A stretch of DNA of 64,000 nucleotides from JADJVL01 sp039812765. GTDB taxonomy: Bacteria; Acidobacteriota; Holophagae; Holophagales; Holophagaceae. Location of the stretch: assembly GCA_039812765.1 (NCBI GenBank), contig JBDIBF010000007.1, forward strand, positions 1-64,000, read 5' to 3'. Below, piece after piece: positions 53,956 to 63,030 of this stretch (position 1 is the stretch's first letter; the number at the start of each line of letters is the position of its first letter). Under the pieces are notes generated by a model. That model was given only the letters and a program-made list of their open reading frames with translations. It searched no databases and had not been told where the DNA came from. The translations under genes were made by a program, and so were the position numbers.

Positions 53956-55878
53956 TCAACCCGCGGCGCTGTGGGCCCCTGGGGTCCAGCCCCGCTCGTT
54001 CAGCAGCCGCACGCCCTGGATGCGGGAGAGGCGGAAGGCCATCTCCTCCTGGTGGAGGTGGCAGAAGGCGTGGAGGTGGTCGCCTTCGACGTCCCGGGGC
54101 GTGACCCGCCGCAGCTGGGTGCGGTGCGCCGCCGGAGGCAGGTAGGTGAGTTCGACCATCAGGGTGTGGGCCCCGGCGTACTCCAGGATGCGCTGGGTCT
54201 CCTCGGGGCCCTGGGCGGCGCCGAGGTGCAGCATGGGGATGCGCTTCTGGATCTCCTGGTAGAGGTTGGCGTCCTCGTCGTGGAGCTTCTGCAGGGCGGC
54301 CCGGACCATGGTCCGCACCGGTTCCAGGTGGTGGTCCATGCCCTTCTCGTCCACGAAGGCCAGGGCCGCCAGGGCCCAGAGATAGAGGTCCTCGTCGCCG
54401 TCCAGGCTCACCGGGAGGAAGCGGGCCGGCTTGGGGAGGAAGCCGGCGGCCTTCAGGAGGGCGAAGGCGTTGCCCTGGCCCCGCACCTCCATCACGGTGT
54501 CGGAGATCGGCGTCAGGCGGAGCTGGGCCAGCTCGGGCCGCAGCCGTAGTTCGTCCGCGAGGTGGGCCGTGCGGGCCCGCACCAGCCGGGCGCCCTGCTC
54601 AACCTCGACCTCGCCCACGCGGGCGGCCAGGTCCTCGAAGAGCTGGACCAGGGGCTGGGGCAGCGGCCCCGTGGCCCGGTCGCTGAGGCGGTGGCGAAGG
54701 TCGTCCAGGCCCACGCCCATGTCCAGGGCGCGCACCAGGGTGTCCTGGCCGACGCGGAAGGTGGCCATGGTGTCCAGGGCCTCGATCTCGGCCACCTGGG
54801 CGAGCTGGAGCAGGCGGTGCGGGTTCTGCAGGAGGGGCGTGAGGACCTCGAGGTTGGGCTGGATCACGAGGGGCGCCTCGACGTCCATGGGCCGCCAGTG
54901 CGCCTCCGTGCCCGCGTGGTCCCGCAGCAGGTACTCGTGGGCCAGGGCCTCGCCGTGGGGGGTCAGGGCCAGGTGGCGGCCCGCCGGATCCATGGCGACG
55001 AGGCCCATGCGCTTCAGGAAGGGGAGAAAGACCTCGGCGGTGCGCGCCTCGTCCAGCGTGTGCAGGGTCTTCAGGAAGGCGAGGAAGGGCTGGACGGTCA
55101 GCGTCTGCCCCCGGCGTTCCAGCAGGTGCTGCATGAGGAAGTGCCGGTCCTCCGCCGGTGGCATGCCCCAGGCCTTCAGGTCGTGCTCCAGGAGGGAGGC
55201 GAAGGCCCGTTCCGCGACCCAGCGGGGCGGGTGGGCGAGGACCGCCGGGAGCAGGGTGTCCACGCGACCCTCACGGCTCCACAGCAGGCCGAGACGATGC
55301 AGCAGGGTGAAGAGCAGGGTGGCGTCCTGGTCCTCGTGGAGCAGGGCGTTCCGGTGAAGGAGCTGGTTCAGCTCCTTCTTGGCGGGAAGCCCGCCCTTGA
55401 GGACCCGGATGCCCCCGACGCAGCGGAGGAGGACGGAGGTGAGCGCCAGTGAGAAGCCGAAGGGCTGAGGCTCGGGCAGGGCCACGTCGCCGGCTTCCTG
55501 GAAGGTCAACGCGCCTTCGTCGAAGTCCTCGAGGGCGTCGGCGACCCGGGGGGGCACCACGAGGCCGTGCTCCAGCCGCCCGTCCCGGGGCAGGGCGAGG
55601 CCGAGGTCCATGAGCTCCTGGGCTAGGACGGCCTCTGGCTGGGCCCCTTCGGCGGCCAGGTGCTTGAGGGCGAGGAGGGCCGGGCTCTCCAGGTCCGCCA
55701 GGACGTCCGTGAGGTGCCGGTTGTCCTCCAGGTGGAAGGCCATGGTCTTGAGCAGGCGCTTCCGGCCCTCGGGCCCGTCCTCCCACCGGGTGGGGATGGG
55801 GAGGCGACGGCGTTCACAGATGCGCTGGAGCTGTTCGTCAGTGCAGGTGGTGAGCAGCTGGAAGTGCGAGTTCGCCAT
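53956..55878 (-). CDS. Helicase-associated domain protein (XPB partner-like)
   Basis: 640 residues. It lacks a P-loop or DEAD box. The C-terminal half holds the helicase-associated region (APLVIQPNLEVLTPLLQNPHRLLQLAQVAEIEAL to HTLMVELTYLPPA), similar to the Helicase_C_3 domain of proteins encoded next to bacterial XPB, for example in mycobacteria. The N-terminal half is helical. It probably works with the XPB helicase at 60339 in DNA repair or unwinding (inference). I chose the ATG at 55878; an ATG at 55947 would add 23 unrelated residues. XPB and this gene are separated by a 4-kb two-gene operon. Confidence 0.82.
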   Translation of the reverse strand: MANSHFQLLTTCTDEQLQRICERRRLPIPTRWEDGPEGRKRLLKTMAFHLEDNRHLTDVLADLESPALLALKHLAAEGAQPEAVLAQELMDLGLALPRDGRLEHGLVVPPRVADALEDFDEGALTFQEAGDVALPEPQPFGFSLALTSVLLRCVGGIRVLKGGLPAKKELNQLLHRNALLHEDQDATLLFTLLHRLGLLWSREGRVDTLLPAVLAHPPRWVAERAFASLLEHDLKAWGMPPAEDRHFLMQHLLERRGQTLTVQPFLAFLKTLHTLDEARTAEVFLPFLKRMGLVAMDPAGRHLALTPHGEALAHEYLLRDHAGTEAHWRPMDVEAPLVIQPNLEVLTPLLQNPHRLLQLAQVAEIEALDTMATFRVGQDTLVRALDMGVGLDDLRHRLSDRATGPLPQPLVQLFEDLAARVGEVEVEQGARLVRARTAHLADELRLRPELAQLRLTPISDTVMEVRGQGNAFALLKAAGFLPKPARFLPVSLDGDEDLYLWALAALAFVDEKGMDHHLEPVRTMVRAALQKLHDEDANLYQEIQKRIPMLHLGAAQGPEETQRILEYAGAHTLMVELTYLPPAAHRTQLRRVTPRDVEGDHLHAFCHLHQEEMAFRLSRIQGVRLLNERGWTPGAHSAAG

Positions 55879-56016
55879 GGAACCTCGGGGAAGGCAGGAC
55901 CCTCCAGCTTCCCACGAAAACGCTCCGCGGGCACGCCCGAGTTCCAAGGGGCACGGTGGCAGGGCCCGCGGAGGCAGGCCCTGGGGCGGGCATCCGGGTC
56001 GGCCGTTCTCCGGGCG

Positions 56017-56832
56017 CTACTGGGCGTTCAGCGTGCCGACGGAGATGGCGATCGTCGTGGCGGCGCCGGAGGCGGGCAAGACCACGGCCTTGTTGGTCAC
56101 GGCGGCGAAGGTCACCGCGCCGAGGGCGGGGTTGCCCTTGAGGTCCAGGGCCACCCGGGCCAGGGGGGTCCCGGCGGTGAAGGTCACCGCGGGCACCGCG
56201 CTGCCCTTCTGGTAGACGCCGGCCTGGAGGGTGTCGCCATTGGCCTTGGCCTTGAGGAGCTGGGTGCCGCTCCCCAGGTTGAACGCGTTGTTCTGCACCA
56301 GTTCGGCGTCGGAGGCGGCGACCTTGGTCCAGGTGACCTTGGTGGTGTCGGCGCTCAGGTAGAAGCCGACGCCGCGGCCGGTGTCGCCGGTGGTGCAGAC
56401 CAGGTCCAGCACCAGGTGCGTGGCGGTGGAGAGGCCGGCGTTCCGGACCAGGCGGTAGGCGCCGGTGGCGGGGTCGGTGTAGCCCAGGGCGCCCGCGGTG
56501 CGGGTGAAGGTGGGGGAGGCCGTGGTCCCGCCGGGCGTGGTGACGCTGATGGGGCCCGCCGTCGCGCCCGCGGGCACCACCGCCGCGATGGAGGAGGCGG
56601 AGGCGGAGAAGGAGGCCGCCGGGGTGCCGTTGAAGCTGACCGCGGTGGCCCCGCCGAGGTTGGCGCCGGAGATGGTCACGGTCGAGCCCGCGGGCCCGCT
56701 GGCGGGGGTGATGCCCGAGATGGTCGGCGCGGGTGTCGGCGTGGTTCCGCCCCCGTTGCCGCCACCCCCGCCGCCACAGGCGAGGAGGAGGACGATCGAG
56801 GCGCCGGTGAGGATTCGCAGTGAGTTCGTCAT
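56017..56832 (-). CDS. Surface lipoprotein with IPT/TIG domain and possible cohesin-like domain
   Basis: 271 residues. The signal is MTNSLRILTGASIVLLLAC, with Cys at 19 as the acylation site and a glycine-rich linker after it. An IPT/TIG domain follows at about 35-115 (PTISGITPASGPAGSTVTIS, GPISVTTPGG). The last 145 residues form a beta-rich module (HLVLDLVCTTGDTGRGVGFYL, TPLARVALDLKGNPALGAVTF) whose strand pattern resembles a cohesin domain. It starts 12 bp downstream of the dockerin-tailed gene, so the two form an operon. I infer that the lipoprotein may hold that partner at the cell surface; the cohesin call is tentative. Confidence 0.6.
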   Translation of the reverse strand: MTNSLRILTGASIVLLLACGGGGGGNGGGTTPTPAPTISGITPASGPAGSTVTISGANLGGATAVSFNGTPAASFSASASSIAAVVPAGATAGPISVTTPGGTTASPTFTRTAGALGYTDPATGAYRLVRNAGLSTATHLVLDLVCTTGDTGRGVGFYLSADTTKVTWTKVAASDAELVQNNAFNLGSGTQLLKAKANGDTLQAGVYQKGSAVPAVTFTAGTPLARVALDLKGNPALGAVTFAAVTNKAVVLPASGAATTIAISVGTLNAQ

Positions 56833-56844
56833 GGTCGCCTCGAC

Positions 56845-59800
56845 TCAGAAGCCCAGGAGGGAAAGGAAGAGATTGAGGTCCACATCGTCGACGTCGCCGT
56901 CGCCGTCGAAGTCGGCGCCGGGGAGGGTGGTCGCGATCCCCGTTCCACTGTAAGCCCGTGCCAGGATGGCCATATCGAGCACGTCCGGGGAACCCCCGCT
57001 GGCATCCAGGTCGAGAGGCTTTACCGTCACGGTGGCGTTCGCCGTGGCAGTCCCCATCCCGTTGGAGGCGGTCAGGACATACTGGGTGGTGGTGCCCGGG
57101 CTCACGTTGATGGAGGTCCCGCTGACGGCGCCAACGCCGCTGATGGACAGGGAGGCAGCGTTACTGACGTTCCAGGATAGGGTGGAACTGTTCCCCTGGG
57201 GGATCGTGCCCGGGGTCGCGGTGAAGCTGTTGATCACGGGGGCCGAGCTGACGGTGGTGACGGTGAAGGACGGTCCCACCGCCGTGCCACCCGGCGTGGT
57301 GACGGTGACGGTGCCCGTGGAGGCACCGGCAGGCACGGTGGCAGTGATGGCTGTTGCCGAATTCACGGTGAAGGTGGTCGCGGGAGTGCCATTGAAGGTC
57401 ACCGCCGTGGCCCCGGTGAGGTTCGTGCCGCCCACCGTCACCGAGGTGCCGACAGGACCGCTGTTGGGAGTCAGGGACGAGACCGTCGGAGTCGGCGCGG
57501 CGGACGTCGAGAGCTCCCAGACGCCACGGCCAAAGGTGGCGGCGCGGACGAAGCTGCCGTCAGGGGCGATGTAGAGGTCGCGTACCGCGACCAGGGGAAG
57601 ACCCGTCCCATATCGGGACCAAGTGGCACCTCCGTTCTCGGAGATGTAAACGCCGAAGTCCGTACCGGCGAGCAGGCGGCTCCCATTGGACGGGTCGTTT
57701 TGGATGACGTGGACAGGGACTCCGAAGGGGAAGCCGTTGCTCACGTCGATTGGGGCCCACGTGCTTCCTCCATTGCTGGACTTGAACAGGTGGCTGACGG
57801 CTCCCAGGGTCGAAGACGTGGCGTAGAGGTTCTGGCTGTTGGTGGAGTCCACCCAGACGTAGGCCAGGTTCAGAACTCCGCCCGTCACGTCACCGCCCTT
57901 GGGATTGGTCCAGGTCGTGCCGCCGTTTGCGCTGAGCCATACGTTGCCGCTATTGGCCGCGATGATGAGGACATTGGGATCCGAGGCCGAAGCATTGAAA
58001 TTCCGGATCAACGTCCCACCGAAGCCGGTCATGGGCAGTGGCGTCCAGCCAGTTGCAGCCCAGTCGGTGGTCTTGTAGATCACCAGATTGGTGGCCGTGT
58101 AGACGGTATTCCCTGTTGGATCCCCGCCGCCAGGGTAGAGGCGGGTGTGGAAGGGGGCCAAGGAGGAATTCCCTGCGCCCGTGATGCCTAAGAAGGCGGA
58201 AGTCCAACTCGTCCCCCCATTGGTGCTCCTTAGCGGCCGGGCGTAATAGGAGGAGACCATCATCTTGTTGCCATCCGCCGAGTTGATAAGGGTTCCGAAG
58301 CCGTCACCCGTGCCAGTGGGGTCGTTGTAGGTCGTCGAGTTCACGAGCCCGGTGCCCTCGTCGACTCGCACGCGGCTGCTGAGGTCCTGAATGCCCACCG
58401 TGATACGGGCGCGGGCGTCCGGCGGCGTGGACGCGGTGGTTGAGCCGAGGTGGTAGACCAGTTGGGAACTGAGTCCTCGATTACGGCGGTTGTCAACGAA
58501 CGTAACGTCGGTGGTGGCGTACACGGACGGATTCGCGGTGAAGGGTGGGGATGCCCGGAAGGGGTCCGGCAGGACACAGAGCCCGCCATCGCTCCCGGTG
58601 AAGAGGGTCTTCGGACCAGTCTTCGACCAGGCTGCGGTATGGAAATCCGCGTGGGCGTAGGGGAGATTGGTGGAATCCCAACTGGTCATCTGAGTCCAGG
58701 AGGTTCCGGAGTCCATGCTGCGGTACAAGGAGAGATTGGCCCCCACGAAGAGGCGCGTCGCATCGTCGGGGTCGACCGCGAGCAGCTGGTTATACTCCGC
58801 CTGGTCCCCATCCCCGGAGTTGTTGAAGGGCTGGAAGAGCCCGCCGGTCACGGTCGGCGCTGGCACGAAGGTCCAGTTGTGGCCCGCATCGGTCGACTTG
58901 AACACGCCTGACGCCATGAGCCGGCCACTCGCCGGATTCTTATTGGCGATGGCATAGACAATGAAGGGACTGGAGGCGGAGCCCGCGACCGTGGCCCGTC
59001 CGGGCGCCTGGGCGGTCGCCGCGCCGTCGAGGGCGGCCTGGCTCCAGCTCGCCCCGCCGTCGGAGGAGTACCAGAAGGTGCCCGTGCTACTGCTGAGCCG
59101 AGTGGCCACCAGATTGGACGTGCTAGTGCCGACGCGGGTCACGGACCAGACGTCACCGCTGGTGGAACCCCCGAGGCTGATGTTGGTGAACGAGGTTCCG
59201 CCATTGGTGGATCGCCACATCCCTGCGTTGCCGCCGACGATCAGCGTGGTGCCGTCAACCGCGAACAGGGTGTGCACCCGCGTCGTGGCGCCAATGGCCC
59301 CCAGCTCCGTCCAGGACGATCCTCCATTGCTGCTTTTGTAAAGACCTTTGCCGGCAGCATCGAAGGAGTCCCCCAGCCCGAGAAAGATCGTCTCGGGGTC
59401 GGCGGGGCTCATGGCCACGGCACCGATGCTCACATTGCCGGTGGAGGCGCTTGCGGGAAGGGCGTCGGTCAAAGGCGTCCAGGTCCAATCGCCCGAGGTG
59501 GCCGGATCGGCGTTCGTGGTCTTCCACAGGCCGCCCCCCGAGGCAGCGAGATAGAGAATCTGGGGGTTGGTGGGATGGGTGAGCAGGCCGCCTTCCGCAG
59601 GTCGCCCACTGTCCACGTCGGGGTGCGCAGGGGCTTGGCCCGAATAAACGGAAAACGTGCTCTTCGTGGGACCCACACTGACCCAGGTGCCGCTGCCTCC
59701 GGGGATGGCCGGCCGGTCGCCCTTGAGAGCGAAGGTGTTGCTCCAGCGGGACACTTCGTCCTTGGCGCGCTCCCGCTTGAAGTCCAGGTACTCCGGGGTG

Positions 59801-60054
59801 GCCTCCCCTCCGAACCAGAACAGATCATCTTCCCGGCGCAGGGCGGCGTTGTCCCGCTCGGCGGCCTCGCTTTCCCCACGGGAGGCCTGCGCCCGGGCGT
59901 TTTCCGAGGCTTCGGGCCGGGGGTAGGCCCCGCTGACGCGAGCGGGTTTCGGAGGCTGGGTGGGCGCCTGCCGCTCCCCCAGGGGAGAGCCGGCACCCAC
60001 AGGAAGTAGAGCGAGCGCGGTGAGGGCGAGGGCGACCCTTGAAATGACCGACAT
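56845..60054 (-). CDS. Secreted BNR-propeller protein with IPT/TIG domain and dockerin-like tail
   Basis: 1,069 residues, full-length paralogue of the gene at the left edge. Signal peptide (ISRVALALTALALLPVGAG), a charged spacer to about 115, then a BNR/Asp-box propeller array to about 850 (SSNGGSSW, STNGGTSF, SSDGGASW, SMDSGTSW, SENGGATW). An IPT/TIG domain follows at about 856-936, a small Ig-like domain at about 937-1011, and a C-terminal dockerin-like segment (1012-1069) with one strong acidic loop, DFDGDGDVDD. The first calcium loop is degenerate. In the left-edge paralogue four Ig-like domains occupy the place of this IPT domain. GGAGG precedes the ATG. Secreted adhesion or degradation component is the likely role. 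Confidence 0.88.
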   Translation of the reverse strand: MSVISRVALALTALALLPVGAGSPLGERQAPTQPPKPARVSGAYPRPEASENARAQASRGESEAAERDNAALRREDDLFWFGGEATPEYLDFKRERAKDEVSRWSNTFALKGDRPAIPGGSGTWVSVGPTKSTFSVYSGQAPAHPDVDSGRPAEGGLLTHPTNPQILYLAASGGGLWKTTNADPATSGDWTWTPLTDALPASASTGNVSIGAVAMSPADPETIFLGLGDSFDAAGKGLYKSSNGGSSWTELGAIGATTRVHTLFAVDGTTLIVGGNAGMWRSTNGGTSFTNISLGGSTSGDVWSVTRVGTSTSNLVATRLSSSTGTFWYSSDGGASWSQAALDGAATAQAPGRATVAGSASSPFIVYAIANKNPASGRLMASGVFKSTDAGHNWTFVPAPTVTGGLFQPFNNSGDGDQAEYNQLLAVDPDDATRLFVGANLSLYRSMDSGTSWTQMTSWDSTNLPYAHADFHTAAWSKTGPKTLFTGSDGGLCVLPDPFRASPPFTANPSVYATTDVTFVDNRRNRGLSSQLVYHLGSTTASTPPDARARITVGIQDLSSRVRVDEGTGLVNSTTYNDPTGTGDGFGTLINSADGNKMMVSSYYARPLRSTNGGTSWTSAFLGITGAGNSSLAPFHTRLYPGGGDPTGNTVYTATNLVIYKTTDWAATGWTPLPMTGFGGTLIRNFNASASDPNVLIIAANSGNVWLSANGGTTWTNPKGGDVTGGVLNLAYVWVDSTNSQNLYATSSTLGAVSHLFKSSNGGSTWAPIDVSNGFPFGVPVHVIQNDPSNGSRLLAGTDFGVYISENGGATWSRYGTGLPLVAVRDLYIAPDGSFVRAATFGRGVWELSTSAAPTPTVSSLTPNSGPVGTSVTVGGTNLTGATAVTFNGTPATTFTVNSATAITATVPAGASTGTVTVTTPGGTAVGPSFTVTTVSSAPVINSFTATPGTIPQGNSSTLSWNVSNAASLSISGVGAVSGTSINVSPGTTTQYVLTASNGMGTATANATVTVKPLDLDASGGSPDVLDMAILARAYSGTGIATTLPGADFDGDGDVDDVDLNLFLSLLGF

Positions 60055-60106
60055 GATTCCTCCAATGTGAGCAGCGACGGGAGCAGGCGGGGAGACAGCG
60101 CCTTCA

Positions 60107-60112
60107 AGTATA
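60107..60112 (-). promoter_or_regulatory. -10 box (TATACT) of the propeller/lipoprotein operon
   Basis: TATACT on the minus strand, 53 bp before the propeller gene start; no clear -35 was found. It faces the XPB promoter in the divergent interval. Confidence 0.4.
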
Positions 60113-60190
60113 GGAATCCAACGAGGGGTCCTTTCCTGAAAGTTTCTTCACGACGGCCACCCCGGCGACCCTCCCCCGCCGATCCCAGCG

Positions 60191-60219
60191 TTGACCGGAC
60201 CGGGGCCCGCACGTAGGCT
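60191..60219 (+). promoter_or_regulatory. XPB promoter
   Basis: TTGACC (60191-60196) and TAGGCT (60214-60219) with a 17-bp spacer. Start near 60226 would leave a leader of about 110 nt. Confidence 0.55.
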
Positions 60220-60338
60220 CGAGTCTTTTAGGCCTCGGCGGCCTCCGCCATGGTTTCCGCAGCCCTTCCATTCCCGCTGCTCCCCTCCCCCGGGCCATGC
60301 AGGCCCCGAAATCGTGCTGGATCAGGCCCTTGATCGCA

Positions 60339-62075
60339 ATGCGACCCGACAATCCCCTGATCGTCCAGAGCGATCGGACGCTCTTGTTGGAAGTCGCGCA
60401 TCCCGCTTTCGAACAAGTGCGCGACGAGCTGGCGCGCTTCGCGGAGCTGGTGAAGAGCCCGGAGCACATCCACACCTACCGCATCACGCCGCTCTCCCTG
60501 TGGAACGCCTCGGCGTCGGGGGTCACCTGCGACCAGATGCTGGAGACCCTGGACACCTGGTCCAAGTACCCGGTGCCCCAGAACCTCATCCAGGAGATCC
60601 AGGACCACGGCACGCGCTACGGCAAGCTCAAGCTCGTGAAGAAAGGGGACCGCCTCGCCCTTGAGATGGACGACCGCGGCCTCTTCTGGGAAATCGAGAA
60701 CCAGCGAAGCCTGCAGGGCCTCCTCGCCGAGCCCTATCCCGACGAGCGGGGCGTCTACCTGAACGAGGGCATGCGCGGCGAGGTGAAGCTGCAGCTCATC
60801 CGGCTGGGGCACCCCGTGCAGGACATGGCGGGCTACAAGCCCGGGGACCCGCTGCCGCTCGCCCTCTCGCCGGAGCTGAAGTCCAGCGGCAAGCCCTTCG
60901 GCCTGCGGGCCTACCAGAAGGCCGCCGTGGACGTCTTCCACGCCGGCGGCGGGCCCGAGGGCGGGGCGGGCGTGCTGGTGCTGCCCTGCGGCGCGGGCAA
61001 GACCGTCATCGGCATCGGCTGCATCCACTCGCTGCAGACCCACACCCTCGTGCTCACCACCAACGGCACCGCGGTGAAGCAGTGGAAGCAGGAGCTGCTG
61101 GACAAGACCACCCTGACCGAGGAGCAGATCGGCCTCTACACCGGGGACACCAAGGAAATTCGCCCCGTCACCATCGCGACCTACCAGATCCTCACCTACC
61201 GCCGCAGCAAGGACGCGCCCTTCGAGCACTTCAAGCTCTTCGAGGCGGCCAACTGGGGCCTCGTGATCTACGACGAGGTGCACATGCTGCCCGCGCCGGT
61301 GTTCCGGGCCGTCGCGGAGCTCCAGGCCAAGCGGCGATTGGGCCTGACCGCGACCCTCGTCCGCGAGGACGGCAAGGAGGAGGACGTCTTCTCCCTCATC
61401 GGCCCCAAGCGGGTGGACGTGCCCTGGAAGATGCTGGAGAAGGAGGGCTTCATCGCCACGGCCCACTGCCTGGAGATCCGCGTCCCGCTGCCCAGCGACG
61501 AGCGCATGGATTACGCGGTGGCCGACCAGCGCCAGCGTTTCCGCATCGCCTCCGAGAACAGCCTCAAGCTCACGGTGATGGACGAGCTGCTGAAGGGCCA
61601 CCCCAACGACAGCATCCTCATCATCGGCCAGTACCTGGAGCAGCTCCGCATCATCGGAAAGCGGCTCAAGGCCCCCGTGCTCACAGGCCAGACGCCGGAG
61701 AAGGAGCGCGAGGAGCTCTTCCGCCAGTTCCGCAGCGGCGAGCTGCGGGTGCTCATCGTCAGCAAGGTGGCCAACTTCGCCATCGACCTGCCCGACGCCA
61801 GCGTGGCCATCCAGGTGAGCGGCACCTTCGGCTCGCGCCAGGAGGAAGCCCAGCGCCTGGGCCGCATCCTGCGCCCCAAGGGCGACCGCAACGTGAGCTA
61901 CTTCTACTCCCTCATCAGCAAGGACAGCACCGAGCAGGAATTCGCCCGCAACCGCCAGCTCTTCCTCACCGAGCAGGGCTACCGCTACATGATCGAAAGC
62001 AGGAGCTTCGACAGCACGGGGCGGCTCAGCGAGCCGGTGGTGTGGCGGGAGCTGCTGGCGGAGACGGGGGGATAG
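60339..62075 (+). CDS. XPB-type DNA helicase (SF2)
   Basis: 578 residues. The N-terminal domain starts NPLIVQSDRTLLLEVAHP, nearly the same as mycobacterial XPB, and contains HTYRITPLSLWNASASG. Helicase motifs: VLPCGAGKTVIG (Walker A), VIYDEVHMLP (DEVH box), LGLTATLVREDG, and the C-terminal VSKVANFAIDLPDA and SGTFGSRQEEAQRLGRILRPK. It should unwind DNA 3' to 5' in nucleotide excision repair-like processes, perhaps with the helicase-associated protein at 53956. I chose the ATG at 60339 by homology; the ATG at 60297 would add 14 residues. Confidence 0.93.
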   Translation: MRPDNPLIVQSDRTLLLEVAHPAFEQVRDELARFAELVKSPEHIHTYRITPLSLWNASASGVTCDQMLETLDTWSKYPVPQNLIQEIQDHGTRYGKLKLVKKGDRLALEMDDRGLFWEIENQRSLQGLLAEPYPDERGVYLNEGMRGEVKLQLIRLGHPVQDMAGYKPGDPLPLALSPELKSSGKPFGLRAYQKAAVDVFHAGGGPEGGAGVLVLPCGAGKTVIGIGCIHSLQTHTLVLTTNGTAVKQWKQELLDKTTLTEEQIGLYTGDTKEIRPVTIATYQILTYRRSKDAPFEHFKLFEAANWGLVIYDEVHMLPAPVFRAVAELQAKRRLGLTATLVREDGKEEDVFSLIGPKRVDVPWKMLEKEGFIATAHCLEIRVPLPSDERMDYAVADQRQRFRIASENSLKLTVMDELLKGHPNDSILIIGQYLEQLRIIGKRLKAPVLTGQTPEKEREELFRQFRSGELRVLIVSKVANFAIDLPDASVAIQVSGTFGSRQEEAQRLGRILRPKGDRNVSYFYSLISKDSTEQEFARNRQLFLTEQGYRYMIESRSFDSTGRLSEPVVWRELLAETGG

Positions 62076-62304
62076 TCCCCACTCCCGGAACACGTTCGGA
62101 CTGGAACGGCCGAAGGCATGGGTCGGGCCCAAATGGTTTTCCAGGAGCGGCTGAGTAAACCGCGGCCGAAGTGTGGCCGCGGCTTGCGAAGGCGCAAGCG
62201 AGCGGAGCGAGCCAGGACGAGGGCGGCGCAGGGACGGGCGAAGCCGGAACGCCCAACCGCGGGCCCGGCCGGGAGGCGGGCCAGGGCATCCTCCCGGCCA
62301 TATC

Positions 62305-62390
62305 GGCCACGACGTGCTGCGCGCGTCTGGCACCTCGATCTGGCTCAAGCCGCACACCCCGCGGCTCGAACCGGATCGAGGTGCCCGCAG
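62305..62390. repeat. Long-hairpin element R4 (single hairpin)
   Basis: In the 382-bp gap between the XPB and pgpA genes. Stem 62329-62343 pairs with 62371-62385 (GGCACCTCGATC and its exact complement, plus three more pairs) and encloses a second hairpin (AGCCGC/GCGGCT, 7-base loop). The left flank 62305-62335 repeats 26749-26779 with one difference. Upstream of it lies a CCGCGGCC/GGCCGCGG hairpin at about 62159-62181. The gap holds no gene. Confidence 0.7.
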
Positions 62391-62457
62391 GAAAGGCCAC
62401 CCACCAGGGCGGCGAGACCGGTACCTTCCCGGCGCTGGTCGGGACCGGGAAGGAGAA

Positions 62458-63030
62458 CTACCCGATCAGGCGCGCCACCCAGGGCGCGAGCAGCATCACC
62501 ACCGGCACGGCGTACAGTCCCGCCACCACGTCGTCCGCCACGATCCCCTCGCCCCCGGGCAGGCCCTGGATCTGCCGCGCGGGCCAGGGCTTCCATACGT
62601 CGAGGAGGCGGAAGAGGAGGAAGGGCAGGGCGTAGAGGAACAGAGCGTGGAAGTGGTGGTGGTCGTGGGCTTCGTGCAGGGCGCGGAGCAGCTCCCAGCG
62701 CAGGGGCCACAGCGCGACCCACTGCCCCGCGAACTCGTCGGCGACGATGAAGCCCGGGTCCTTGAGGCCCGTCTCACGATGCACGAGGTCCGAGGCCTTC
62801 ACCGCCAGCCAGGTCATCCCGATCGGAAGCGCGAGGTGCCACACCTCCCCGGCCCAACGCGGCATGACCACCGCCACGTGGGCGAAGACCACCCACACGA
62901 GGAGCGAGGCCGCGCTGCCCCAGGTGCCGGAGGCGGGCTTCAGGCGCCCGCTGCCGAAGCCGGTGGCGACGAGCCAGGCCCAGCGGGGGGCCTTGGGTCG
63001 CGAGGTTCCGGGATTCGGGGCGTCAGACAT
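62458..63030 (-). CDS. pgpA: Phosphatidylglycerophosphatase A
   Basis: 190 residues. Dephosphorylates phosphatidylglycerol phosphate in membrane lipid synthesis. Signatures: FGSGRLKPASGTWGS, KDPGFIVADEFAGQW, FRLLDVWKPWPARQI and GEGIVADDVVAG, with several membrane segments between them. The conserved acidic metal-binding residues are present. The ATG at 63030 overlaps the stop of the upstream permease by 8 bp. Confidence 0.93.
   Translation of the reverse strand: MSDAPNPGTSRPKAPRWAWLVATGFGSGRLKPASGTWGSAASLLVWVVFAHVAVVMPRWAGEVWHLALPIGMTWLAVKASDLVHRETGLKDPGFIVADEFAGQWVALWPLRWELLRALHEAHDHHHFHALFLYALPFLLFRLLDVWKPWPARQIQGLPGGEGIVADDVVAGLYAVPVVMLLAPWVARLIG

Noticed and set aside
60191..60338. Longer XPB starting at 60297
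   Set aside because: The extra 14 residues have no counterpart in mycobacterial XPB, whose N-terminus aligns from about residue 1 of the 60339 start.
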